From: Candidatus Rokuibacteriota bacterium
GTDB taxonomy: Bacteria; Methylomirabilota; Methylomirabilia; Rokubacteriales; CSP1-6
DNA length: 35,528 nucleotides
Direction: 5' to 3'
NCBI GenBank assembly: GCA_003220675.1
Contig: QHTD01000060.1
Span: forward strand, 1-35,528
Of this stretch, positions 8,427 to 17,185 are shown piece by piece. The translations under genes and the position numbers were made by a program. Numbering within the stretch: the first letter of the stretch is position 1; the number at the start of each line of letters is the position of its first letter. The notes beneath the pieces are model-generated. The model had not been told where the DNA came from. It ran no database searches and worked only from the letters and a program-made list of their open reading frames with translations.

Positions 8427-8888
8427 TCAGGTGCCGCGCGGCTCCTCGACCTGTCGGACGCGCCGCGAGAGCGTCACGAGGATCTTTTCGGTGAGCCCCG
8501 GGACCTCCTTGAGGAGGCGCCAGAAGTGGGTGCGGTCGATGACGAGAAGCCGCAGGTCAGTCTCCGCCTTCACGGTCGCCGAGCGGGGCTCGCCGTCGAG
8601 CAGGCTCATCTCGCCGAAGAACGCGCCGGGCTGCATGCGGTGCCGCTTCTGGGGAGAGAGCGTCACGAGCGCCGTGCCGTCGATGATGACGAAGAACTCG
8701 TCGCCCGGCTCGCCCGCACGGGTGAGGACGGTGCGCTCCGGCACCTCCACGACTGTGGAGATGTCGGCCACGGCGCGGAGCTGGCGCAGGCTGCAGTCTT
8801 CGAAGAGCGGAACGCGCTCGAGGTGCGTGATTTTCTCGTCACGGGCGACGTGGAACGCGTTGAACATCTTTCCGATGAGCTCCATCAC
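8427..8888 (-). CDS. Cyclic nucleotide-binding domain protein (stand-alone CNBD)
   Basis: VPLFEDCSLRQLRAVADIS...GDEFFVIIDGTALV...GAFFGEMSLLDGEPRSATVKAETDLRLLVIDR; no HTH. Confidence 0.85.
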   Translation of the reverse strand: MMELIGKMFNAFHVARDEKITHLERVPLFEDCSLRQLRAVADISTVVEVPERTVLTRAGEPGDEFFVIIDGTALVTLSPQKRHRMQPGAFFGEMSLLDGEPRSATVKAETDLRLLVIDRTHFWRLLKEVPGLTEKILVTLSRRVRQVEEPRGT

Positions 8889-8940
8889 GCTTCCCTTCGC
8901 TCTGCACGGCCCACGTTAGCCGCAGGTCTCGGTGGCCATC

Positions 8941-9321
8941 TCAAAACCCCCGCAGGCGCTCGAGCTCCCGACGCTCGCGCTTGGTCGGCCGGCCAGCACC
9001 CGGCGGTCGCCACGGCGGCGGCGCCCGGCGCGTGCGCGGCGGCGCCGGGGGTGTCAGGTCCTCGTAGAGGGCGCGCGCGACCGGCGCGGGCCCGCGCGTG
9101 TCGGCGAGCGCCTGCACCTTCAGGATCCGCTTGTCCCCGCCCTGCGTGAGACGGAGCAGGTCGCCCACCCGCACGAGCCTGGCCGGTTTCGCCGCACCGT
9201 CGTTGACGTCCACCTTGCCGCCGGCGCACGCCGCGGCGGCGAGGCTCCGCGTCTTGAAGAAGCGCGCCGCCCAGAGCCACTTGTCCACGCGGAGCGAATC
9301 CGGCGAATCCGTCACGCCCAA
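8941..9321 (-). CDS. S4-domain RNA-binding protein (Hsp15/HslR-like)
   Basis: LRVDKWLWAARFFKTRSLAAAACAGGKVDVNDGAAKPARLVRVGD. Confidence 0.87.
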   Translation of the reverse strand: MGVTDSPDSLRVDKWLWAARFFKTRSLAAAACAGGKVDVNDGAAKPARLVRVGDLLRLTQGGDKRILKVQALADTRGPAPVARALYEDLTPPAPPRTRRAPPPWRPPGAGRPTKRERRELERLRGF

Positions 9322-9340
9322 ACGGTATCATAGCCCTGCC

Positions 9341-10036
9341 ATGACCCCGGATACGTCAACGAGGGTCGCCCCGGCCGTGTGCCTGGCCCTGGCGCTCCTC
9401 CTCGTCGTCTCGGCGTGGGCGGCCGACGTGGTCATCGTCGAGGACTGGACGAAGCCCAAGCTCGGCGCCAAAGGCATCCCCGACGGCTGGAAGAGCGGCC
9501 AGATGTGGGGCCTCCCGAAACACGACTTCACGATCGTAGAGAACGAGGGGCACCGCGCGCTCCACCTCCGGAGCGAGGGCGACAGCTCGATGATCACCAA
9601 GGAGCTGGACGGGGCGGTCAACCTCAAGTCGACGCCGGTCCTCGAGTGGCGCTGGATGGCGGTCACGCTCCCGAAGGGCGCCGACGCGCGCAGCAGACAG
9701 ACCGACGACCAGGCGGCACAGCTCTACGTGGTGTGGCCACGCTTCCCCCAGGAGTTCCGCTCGCGGATCATCGGGTACATCTGGGACACGCAGGCACCCG
9801 AGGGCCTCGTCGTGAAGAGCCAGAAGGCACTCACGGTCACCTACATCGTCGTGCGCTCCGGCCCAGCCGAGCTCGGGAAGTGGCTCACCGAGCGGCGGAA
9901 CGTCGTCGAGGACTACAAAAAGCTCTACGGCGAGCCGCCGGACAAGCCCGGTGCCCTCTCGATCGCGATCGACTCCGACGACACGAACTCCTCGGCCGAG
10001 TCCTTCTTCGGGCCGATCGTCTTCACGAAGCCGTGA
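9341..10036 (+). CDS. Secreted DUF3047-like protein
   Basis: Signal peptide, then VEDWTKPKLGAKGIPDGWK...LEWRWMAVTLPKGADARSRQTDDQAAQLYVVWPRFP; family from memory. Confidence 0.7.
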   Translation: MTPDTSTRVAPAVCLALALLLVVSAWAADVVIVEDWTKPKLGAKGIPDGWKSGQMWGLPKHDFTIVENEGHRALHLRSEGDSSMITKELDGAVNLKSTPVLEWRWMAVTLPKGADARSRQTDDQAAQLYVVWPRFPQEFRSRIIGYIWDTQAPEGLVVKSQKALTVTYIVVRSGPAELGKWLTERRNVVEDYKKLYGEPPDKPGALSIAIDSDDTNSSAESFFGPIVFTKP

Positions 10037-10686
10037 CGGCTGCGCGCGACTTCGTGCGGGAGCTCGCCCACGAGAACGCGACCTTCTGGCGCGGCCGCGA
10101 CGTGCGCCTCGACCCCGAGGCGCCGCCCGTCGTGAGGCGCGAGCAGATCCGCTACCGCATGCGCCAGGGCGTCTACAACGAGCTGCGCTCCGTCGAGCTG
10201 ATCGCCGCGTGGATCCCGTACGTGCCCGAGCGCGAAATCCGCGAGCTCCTGCCGGGTCAGCTCGACGACGAGCAGCGCCATTACCAATTATTGCGGACGC
10301 GCCTTTTCGGGCTCGGCGAGGACCCGGACGCCTACCGTCCCCTGCCCGAGTGGCAGGCGCTCTTCGACTGGCTCGTCGCCTGCCGGACCCGGCCGACGCT
10401 CGAGAAGCTCGCCATGTTCCAGTTCGCCGGCGAGACTCAGTCGTGCGAGGGGTTCGAGGCGCTGATCGAGCTGGCGCAGGACGTCGATCCCGAAACCGCG
10501 GAGCTCTATCGCACGCAGATTCTTCCGGACGAGTACCGCCACGCGGCGATCGGCCGCAAGGCGCTCTCGCTGCTCGCCGACACTCCCGCGGCGCAGGAGC
10601 GGGCGCGCGCGGCGTGCCGGGAGATGAACGAGAAGATCTTCGCCGCCTACCGCGCCCACCGCGCCCGCGTCGACCGCGGCGCATGA
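10033..10686 (+). CDS. Ferritin-like domain protein
   Basis: GTG start overlapping the upstream stop; NELRSVELIAAWIPYVP...DDEQRHYQLLRTRLF...ILPDEYRHAAIGRKAL carry E/EXXH-type ferritin-like motifs. Confidence 0.6.
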   Translation: MTAARDFVRELAHENATFWRGRDVRLDPEAPPVVRREQIRYRMRQGVYNELRSVELIAAWIPYVPEREIRELLPGQLDDEQRHYQLLRTRLFGLGEDPDAYRPLPEWQALFDWLVACRTRPTLEKLAMFQFAGETQSCEGFEALIELAQDVDPETAELYRTQILPDEYRHAAIGRKALSLLADTPAAQERARAACREMNEKIFAAYRAHRARVDRGA

Positions 10687-10722
10687 GAGCGGATCACCTC
10701 GCAGCGTGTCGGAATAACGGCA

Positions 10723-10751
10723 GTTCGAGCGCGGGCTTCGCCCGCGCAATC
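10723..10751. repeat. Palindromic repeat left of the IS110 element
   Basis: GTTCGAGCGCGGGCTTCGCCCGCGCAATC; same 29-mer as 4548-4576 except two compensatory changes in the stem. Confidence 0.8.
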
Positions 10752-12290
10752 GATCCTTATACTGCATCCGTCGCGAGTCGTAGGTCAGGAGAGAGGAGAC
10801 TCGCCTGTCGAGGGGAGAAGCAGGAAGAGGAGACGCGGCGGCCGAGCATGGCGGCCAAGGGCTTGCTGACCAGAGGACCAAAACGATCGGAGCCCCCGGA
10901 GGCTCACCCCCAGAGTGTCCCGGTCGGCAAGAGAACGGCACTGAAGGTTCAAGAGAAAGTGGCCCCCCGGAGGGCCGGTATAAGGGCAACCTGCCGTTCC
11001 CGCTCCGCGGCCGCGAGCGCGGTGCCCGAAGGAGGCGGACCAGTGCGCTACCACCTCGGAGTCGATTGGGCGGATCAGACGCATGCGGTCTGGGTCGTGG
11101 ATGAGCGCGGGACCAAGATCACCGCGCGCACGGTGCCGCACACGGCGGAGGGGTTGAGCGAGTGGGGCCGGGAGCTGGACGAGTGGCGGGCGCACGGGAT
11201 CGAGCTGTGGGCGGCGATTGAGCGGCCCGAGGGCCGGGTGGTGGATTTCCTGCTCGACCATGGCATCGTGGTCTATCCCGTGAACCCCAAGGCGCTGGAC
11301 CGGGCCCGGGATCGGTTTCGGCAGAGTGGAGCGAAGGATGATCCGTTCGACGCCCGGGTGCTGGCCGACTTCCTCCGCACGGATCATGCCCACCTCCGGC
11401 CCTTGCGGCCGAGCTCGGAGGCGGCCCAAGAGCTGAAACTCCTCACGGAGGACTACCAGCGGCAAGTCCGGCAGCAGACGCGCCTAGTCAACCAGCTCAC
11501 GATCACCCTCAAGGCGTACTATCCGCGGGCCCTCGAGGTGGCGGAGTTGACGACGGGGTTGGCGCAGGCGTTCCTGCAGGCGTACCCGACGCCGGCGGCC
11601 GTGGCGGCGCTCACCGAACGTCAGTGGCAGCGGTGGGCCCGCGCGCATCGCCTGAGCGCGACCCGGACCCGGGAGCTCTGGGAGGTCCTCCAGCGACCGC
11701 AGCTGCCCGTGCCCGCCCACGTCGTGCGAGCCAAGGCCCGGTTGATGCGAAGCCTCGTGGCGCAGCTGACGCCGGTCGTAGCGGCCGTCGGGGAGTACCG
11801 GGAGGCGATCGAGGATTTTTTCGCCCGTATGTCGACCGCGCAGTGGATTCGGACGCTGCCGATCGGTGACCACGGCATCACGGCCCCGACGCTCTGGGCC
11901 CGCTTGGGCGACGCCCCCGGGCGATGGGAGGCGTTTCGGCATCTCCAGGCCCAGGCTGGAGCCGTGCCGGTGACCAAGCGGAGCGGGAAGCAGCAGCGGG
12001 TCGTGCACTTCCGCGTCGCCTGCGACAAGGCGTTGCGGTACGTGGTCGATCAGGTCGCGTTCCTCTCGCTCCGGTCGTGTGAGTGGGCCCGGGCGTACTA
12101 CGACCAGCAGCGGGGGCGGGGGCATTCTCATCGCCGGGCACTCCGGGCGTTGGGCGCGAAGTGGCTGAAGATCATCTTCGTCATGTGGCAACGCCACGCA
12201 TCCTACGACGAGCCGTACCACCTCGCGACGATGGCGCGGCAGCAGCTGCGGCAGCCGCAGACAAAAATCGCTTGATATGGACCAGAGAAA
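10752..12290 (+). mobile_element. IS110-family insertion sequence (boundaries approximate)
   Basis: Contains IS110-type transposase 11043-12275; flanks resemble two halves of the palindromic repeat found intact at 4548-4623. Confidence 0.65.
11043..12275 (+). CDS. IS110 family transposase
   Basis: DEDD-type N-terminus (YHLGVDWADQTHAVWVVD, AIERPEG, KDDPFDARVLADFLRTD) and C-terminal Tnp_20-like region with candidate serine (AGAVPVTKRSGKQQ). Start at GTG 11043; ORF-track start at 9951 is an artefact. Confidence 0.92.
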   Translation: MRYHLGVDWADQTHAVWVVDERGTKITARTVPHTAEGLSEWGRELDEWRAHGIELWAAIERPEGRVVDFLLDHGIVVYPVNPKALDRARDRFRQSGAKDDPFDARVLADFLRTDHAHLRPLRPSSEAAQELKLLTEDYQRQVRQQTRLVNQLTITLKAYYPRALEVAELTTGLAQAFLQAYPTPAAVAALTERQWQRWARAHRLSATRTRELWEVLQRPQLPVPAHVVRAKARLMRSLVAQLTPVVAAVGEYREAIEDFFARMSTAQWIRTLPIGDHGITAPTLWARLGDAPGRWEAFRHLQAQAGAVPVTKRSGKQQRVVHFRVACDKALRYVVDQVAFLSLRSCEWARAYYDQQRGRGHSHRRALRALGAKWLKIIFVMWQRHASYDEPYHLATMARQQLRQPQTKIA

Positions 12291-12305
12291 GTCTGGGGGG
12301 AGGAG

Positions 12306-12338
12306 TCGGAAGGGGGGCGAAGCCCCCCTCCGAGTCAG
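12306..12338. repeat. GC-rich palindrome right of the IS110 element, near-identical to 7409-7441
   Basis: TCGGAAGGGGGGCGAAGCCCCCCTCCGAGTCAG. Confidence 0.8.
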
Positions 12339-13205
12339 TTATCGGCTGTCGCCGACGGTTTGCGGTAGGAGGGTGACGAGCTCGACCGCTGCGAGCTCGG
12401 CGGCCATGCCTACCGCGTCCACGACGGCGCGGTTCATGGCCTCCACGAACCAGCGCCCCGCGCTCGACTCGACCCACCGCGCGTAGGCCGCCAGCTCGTC
12501 GTCGTCGAGCCCGCGATAGGCGACCAGCATGTTCACGAGGTAGGCGCGCCTGATCTCCGGGAAAGCCGCAAACCGCGTGAGGGTGATCCGCTGCTCGAGC
12601 CGCCCGGGCCCGAGCCGCGCGTGGACCGGCAGGATCCAGTCCGCGGCGCGCGCCAGGCTCCGGACCAGGGCCATGGTGATGTCGAGCGCGGCCTCGGAGG
12701 CGCCGCCCGCCTCGTCGAGCCGCTCGATCAGAGGTAGCCGCTCGGCCGAGGGCTGGCCCATCGTGACGGGCCGGCCGCCGTCTGCCAAGACATCGAGGTC
12801 GGCGGCGACTATCCGACGTCCGAGGGGCGAGCGGTACCAGGCGAGCGCCGCCGCCACCGTCGAGGAGTTCACCGCGCTCCCGAAGGCTAGGCGAGTGCGG
12901 GCGTAGAGCATCTCAGGCCCCAGGTACCGCGCGACCACCCGGTCCACCGTAGCGTGCTCTTGCTCGGTCATCCCAGGATGGTGGAGTTGGGCCCGGAGCC
13001 CGGCGGCGAGAGTCACGAGCCTCTCCTTCAGGCCGGACAGCTCGAGGAGCTCGTCGACAGCGGCAGCGGTGATTTCAGAGGGACGTTCGACGGGAGAAGC
13101 CGGCCCGGATTCCGCGTCGCTGCCAGGAATCGCAGCGTGTGAGGCGTAGGGCCCCCACACGAGCGTTACTGCGAGCACGGAACAAAGCGTGTAGCCGCGG
13201 ACCAA
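12339..13205 (-). CDS. Secreted DUF2059-like protein
   Basis: N-terminal signal peptide; ALAWYRSPLGRRIVAAD and YARWVESSAGRWFVEAMNRAV resemble the DUF2059 pattern. Confidence 0.55.
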   Translation of the reverse strand: MVRGYTLCSVLAVTLVWGPYASHAAIPGSDAESGPASPVERPSEITAAAVDELLELSGLKERLVTLAAGLRAQLHHPGMTEQEHATVDRVVARYLGPEMLYARTRLAFGSAVNSSTVAAALAWYRSPLGRRIVAADLDVLADGGRPVTMGQPSAERLPLIERLDEAGGASEAALDITMALVRSLARAADWILPVHARLGPGRLEQRITLTRFAAFPEIRRAYLVNMLVAYRGLDDDELAAYARWVESSAGRWFVEAMNRAVVDAVGMAAELAAVELVTLLPQTVGDSR

Positions 13206-13220
13206 TCACTGCCTCCTTCA

Positions 13221-13241
13221 AGGGGTGCCTCAGGCACCCCT
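13221..13241. repeat. Short perfect palindrome (9-bp stem, 3-nt loop)
   Basis: AGGGGTGCC-TCA-GGCACCCCT. Confidence 0.75.
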
Positions 13242-13439
13242 CGCCGGAGAGTGCATAAGCGATGCCTCAGGGGGTTGGGCCTGTTCAGTCAGGTACTTAC
13301 GTGACGTCAACAGTGCCAGGCTGGCCAGAAACGAGCCAGGCTGAAACCGAATCACCCACACCGACGGCTTACCTCTTCAGAATCTAAGGGCACTTGGCTT
13401 TTGGCGTTCCTATTGCGCCGCAGGAGGAGGGTTCAAGCG

Positions 13440-13694
13440 ATGAGTCAACTGACTGCGGAGGAGCGTCGTCGGAGCTTCGAGCATCGCCTGGCGGCCGGGC
13501 TGGGTAGCCAGCGGCCACGGTCGATCATGATCGAGGAGTTCGCGGGCCGTCAGCGCGTCTGGCCGCGCACCGCCAGGTTCGGGGCGCTGGTCGCCCTCGC
13601 CGTCGCGGGGGCGCTACTCATGGCGCAGACGGCGCGCGTCGTCTCGCTCCAAGGCGCGCCCGCGTTGATCGAGAGGTTCCTGCCGCGCGTCTGA
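13440..13694 (+). CDS. Small single-TM hypothetical protein
   Basis: MSQLTAEERRRSFEHRLAAGLGSQRPRSIMIEEF...FGALVALAVAGALLMAQTARVV; AGGAGGAGG about 10 nt upstream. Confidence 0.6.
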   Translation: MSQLTAEERRRSFEHRLAAGLGSQRPRSIMIEEFAGRQRVWPRTARFGALVALAVAGALLMAQTARVVSLQGAPALIERFLPRV

Positions 13695-13710
13695 CGCGTC
13701 GGCGACCCGT

Positions 13711-15327
13711 TCAGATCGCCAGCGCGTAGCCGTCGCGGCGCGGGTCGGCGCCGGCCATCAGGGCACCCGACTCGCGGTCACGCACGATCCCCTGCCCGCC
13801 GCCCACGATCCAGGACCACTCGTCGATCACGTTGACCTGGTGGCCGCGTCCCGCGAGCGCCGCGCGCGTGTCAGCGGGAATCCGCGCCTCGGCGTCGATC
13901 CGGCGGTCGCGATAGATGCGCACGCGCGGCGCCTCGATCGCCTCCTGGATGTTCATCCCGAACTCGAGGACGTTCAGGAGCATCTGCGGCGTCGTCTGGA
14001 GGATGCCGTAGGAGCCCGGCGTGCCGATGGACATCGCGAACGCGCCGTCCCTGAAAACCTGCGTCGGTGACATCATGGTCCCCGCCCGGCGCCCCGCGCG
14101 CAGAACGTTGGGCGACTCGGGGTCGCGGTCCATCCATTTCAAAATGTTGTTCAGCACGATCCCCGTGCCGGGCACGGCGAAGCCCGAGCCGAACGGCACG
14201 CCGAGCGTCTGCGTGACGGTGACGACGGTGCCGCTCGCGTCGGCGCAGGCGAAGTGGGTGGTGTGCTCGTTCACGAAGTGCGCCGGGTGACCTTCGAGGA
14301 TCTGAGTCGGGAGCTTCTCGCGGTTCCAGCGCTCGCCCTCGCTCCGGCCCGCCCGCACGGGGTCGATGCGCGCGCGCTGGGACACCGCGTACGCCTTCGA
14401 GAGAAGCCCTCCGATCGGGACCTCGGGCGTGTAGGCGTACGCGAGGCGGTCGGCGGAGGCGAGCTTGACCGCCTCGATCAGGTGGTGGAGGTACTCCACG
14501 GAGTTGTGGCCCCACGCCGCGACGTCGTAACCCTCGAGGACGTTCAGCGTCTCGAGCATCTGGAAGGCTGAGAAGGGCGGGGGAACCGAGGACACCTGGT
14601 GGTCGCGGTACGCGATCGTCGCGGGCTCCCGCCACTCGGGCGCGAGCGCCGCGAGGTCCTCCTCGTCGAGCCAGCCGCCCGCCTCGCGCACCGCGCGGGC
14701 GATCGCCTTGGCGATCGGCCCTCGGTAGAAGACGTCGCTCCCGCCTTCCGCGACCTGGCGGAGTGTCGCGGCCAGCTCCTTGTAGGTGACGACGGCGCCG
14801 GGCCGCAGGCCGCCGTTGCCGAGGTAGAGGCGCTCTGCCTCCCGCGAGCGCCCGAGGGTGGCACGCGCCGCCTCGAAGAAGTCCACGTTCTTGAATGTCA
14901 GAGGCACGCCCTGCTCCGCGAGCGCAATCGCCGGCGCGAGCACGCGCGCCGGGTCCATCGAGCCGAACCGCTCGAGCGCGACGAGCCAGCCGCCGAGGTT
15001 TCCCGGAGTCGCGCAGGACTTCGGGCCACCGGCCAGCTCGTCGTCGGTGCACGCCGCGGGATCGGCGGCGCGCGGGGCTCGCCCGATGAAGTCGAGGACG
15101 TGGCGTTGGGACCCGCGCGAGAGCAGCATCAGGCCGACCCCGCCGACGCCTGACATGAACGGCTCGACGACGTTGAGGGTCGCGGCGACGGCGACCGCCG
15201 CGTCGACCGCGTTACCGCCGGCGAGCAGCATCTGGATCCCCGCCATCGACGCGAGTGGGTGCGCGGAGGCGACGGCCCCGCGCCTACCCATGACAACCGG
15301 ACGATAGGCTCTCTTGTGTGGAGGCAT
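13711..15327 (-). CDS. ggt: Gamma-glutamyltransferase family protein
   Basis: GAVASAHPLASMAGIQMLLAGGNAVDAAVAVAATLNVVEP, catalytic-region NEHTTHFACADASGTVVTVTQTLG, GSGFAVPGTGIVLNN. Confidence 0.92.
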   Translation of the reverse strand: MPPHKRAYRPVVMGRRGAVASAHPLASMAGIQMLLAGGNAVDAAVAVAATLNVVEPFMSGVGGVGLMLLSRGSQRHVLDFIGRAPRAADPAACTDDELAGGPKSCATPGNLGGWLVALERFGSMDPARVLAPAIALAEQGVPLTFKNVDFFEAARATLGRSREAERLYLGNGGLRPGAVVTYKELAATLRQVAEGGSDVFYRGPIAKAIARAVREAGGWLDEEDLAALAPEWREPATIAYRDHQVSSVPPPFSAFQMLETLNVLEGYDVAAWGHNSVEYLHHLIEAVKLASADRLAYAYTPEVPIGGLLSKAYAVSQRARIDPVRAGRSEGERWNREKLPTQILEGHPAHFVNEHTTHFACADASGTVVTVTQTLGVPFGSGFAVPGTGIVLNNILKWMDRDPESPNVLRAGRRAGTMMSPTQVFRDGAFAMSIGTPGSYGILQTTPQMLLNVLEFGMNIQEAIEAPRVRIYRDRRIDAEARIPADTRAALAGRGHQVNVIDEWSWIVGGGQGIVRDRESGALMAGADPRRDGYALAI

Positions 15328-15337
15328 GACGGTCTCC

Positions 15338-16234
15338 TCAGGTGGCGCGTTGGCGCTCGGTCTGGAGCCCCCGGATCTTCGGGTCGAGCAGGTCGCGCAG
15401 GCCGTCGCCGAACAGGTTGAGGGCGAAGATGGTCAGCATGATCGCCGCCCCGGGGTACAGGACGAGCCACGGGGCCTGCTGGATGTAGAGGCGCCCCTCC
15501 GACAGGGTGTTCCCCCACGACGGCACGTAGGGGGGTACGCCCACGCCCAGGAACGAGAGCGCGGCCTCGGTGAGGACCGCGGCGGCGAAGACGAAGCTTC
15601 CCTGCACGATCACGGGCGACAGACAGTTCGGCAGGATGTGCCGCCCCATCAGCGTGAGGTCGGAGGCGCCTAGCGCGCGACCGGCCTCGACGTAGGCGGT
15701 CTCGCGGATGACCAAGACCGAGCCGCGCACGACGCGCGCGACCCGCGGCGAGTAGACCACGCCGATCGCGATGATGACGTTCACGACGCTCGGCCCGAGT
15801 GACGCCATGAGCGCGATCGCCAGCACGATCGCCGGGAACGCCATGAGCCCGTCCATGACCCGCATGATCGGGTTGTCGAGGCGGGGGTAGTGGCCGGCGA
15901 AGAGGCCGGAGAGCACCCCGACGACGAACGAGAACACGACGACCGCCGCTCCCACCAGCACCGACAGGCGCGCGCCGTGGATCACCCGGCTGAAGACGTC
16001 GCGCCCGACATCGTCGGTGCCGAACCAGTGGGCCCGGTTCGGCGGCGTGAGGCGCGCGGCCACGTCCATGTGGGTCGGGCTCCCCGCAAACAGGGGCGCT
16101 CCGAGCCCGATCGCCACCACCGCGACCATCAGTGTCGCTCCGACGAGCGTCGTGCGTCGCCGTGCGAGCAGCACGAGCCAGCGCGGCGTGGTGCGCGCCG
16201 CCGGCGCCTCGCGGGGGAGAGCGATGACGCTCAC
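15338..16234 (-). CDS. Dipeptide/oligopeptide ABC transporter permease (DppC-like)
   Basis: HWFGTDDVGRDVFSRVIHGARLSVLVG; ALGASDLTLMGRHILPNCLSPVIVQ. Confidence 0.92.
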   Translation of the reverse strand: MSVIALPREAPAARTTPRWLVLLARRRTTLVGATLMVAVVAIGLGAPLFAGSPTHMDVAARLTPPNRAHWFGTDDVGRDVFSRVIHGARLSVLVGAAVVVFSFVVGVLSGLFAGHYPRLDNPIMRVMDGLMAFPAIVLAIALMASLGPSVVNVIIAIGVVYSPRVARVVRGSVLVIRETAYVEAGRALGASDLTLMGRHILPNCLSPVIVQGSFVFAAAVLTEAALSFLGVGVPPYVPSWGNTLSEGRLYIQQAPWLVLYPGAAIMLTIFALNLFGDGLRDLLDPKIRGLQTERQRAT

Positions 16235-17175
16235 TGGTACCGCACCCGCGGATCGAAGAGGGGGTATGAGAGATCCACGGCCAGGTTGATCAGCATGTAG
16301 ACTCCGGCGATGCAGAGCACCACTCCCTGGATTACCGGATAGTCACGGCGGAGCACGGCGGAGATGATGAGGCGGCCGAGCCCCGGGATGTTGAACACGG
16401 TCTCCACGACGATGGCGCCGCCAATGAGGATCGCGAAGCTGATGCCGATGATGGTGATCGTCGGGATCATCGCGTTCTTGAGCGCATGCTTGTAGACCAG
16501 CGCGGGCTCACCGAGCCCCTTGGCCCGGCCCGCCAGGATGAACTGCTCGCGCAGGACGTCGAGCATCGCGGATCGCGTGATCCGGGCGATGAGGCCCGAC
16601 TGCACCACCCCAAGGGCGAACGCCGGCAGGACGAGCGAGCGGAGCGTCTTCGCCCAGCCGTACTCGAGCGGCGAATAACCCGCCACCGGGAACCAGCCGA
16701 GCTGGACCGAGAAGAACAGGATCAGCAGCAGCCCCAGCAGGAAGTTCGGGACCGAGATGCCGACGAGCGCCAAGACCATCACCGTCTGGTCCGCCGCCGT
16801 GTTGTGCCGGTGGGCGGAGACGATCCCGGCCGGCACGCCGATGAGCACCGCCACGACCGTGGCGAAGACCGTGAGGAGCAGCGTCGGCTCGACGCGGTCG
16901 GCGATCGCGTCGAGCACGGGCTTGCGCAGGAAGATCGAGTCGCCCACGTCGCCGCGCAGCAGCCGCCCGTACCAGCGCGCGAGCTGGATCCAGAGCGGCT
17001 GGTCGAGACCGAGCTGGTGCTGGAGCCTCTGGACGTCCTCGGCCGACGCGTAGGGCCCCGCGATGACAGAGGCGGGATCGCCCGGCGCCAAGTGGATCAG
17101 CACGAAGGCGACCGTCGCGACGACGAGCGCGACGGGGATCAGCGCCAGCAGCCGGCGGACGACGTACGTCTTCAC
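16231..17175 (-). CDS. Dipeptide/oligopeptide ABC transporter permease (DppB-like)
   Basis: YVVRRLLALIPVALVVATVAFVLIHLAPGDPA; ALKNAMIPTITIIGISFAILIGGAIVVETVFNIPGLGRL. Confidence 0.92.
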   Translation of the reverse strand: MKTYVVRRLLALIPVALVVATVAFVLIHLAPGDPASVIAGPYASAEDVQRLQHQLGLDQPLWIQLARWYGRLLRGDVGDSIFLRKPVLDAIADRVEPTLLLTVFATVVAVLIGVPAGIVSAHRHNTAADQTVMVLALVGISVPNFLLGLLLILFFSVQLGWFPVAGYSPLEYGWAKTLRSLVLPAFALGVVQSGLIARITRSAMLDVLREQFILAGRAKGLGEPALVYKHALKNAMIPTITIIGISFAILIGGAIVVETVFNIPGLGRLIISAVLRRDYPVIQGVVLCIAGVYMLINLAVDLSYPLFDPRVRYQ

Positions 17176-17185
17176 CGCGGAGGCT

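Noticed and set aside
9951-11042. ORF-track extension of the IS110 transposase to 774 aa
   Set aside because: The upstream part is an Arg-rich out-of-frame reading of the ferritin-like gene and the non-coding IS end; transposase homology begins at GTG 11043.
13402-13416. Sigma-54-like promoter TGGCGTTCCTATTGC upstream of the small ORF at 13440
   Set aside because: Spacing of GG and GC is right, but the implied transcription start would fall at or after the ribosome-binding site AGGAGGAGG; match likely fortuitous without further evidence.
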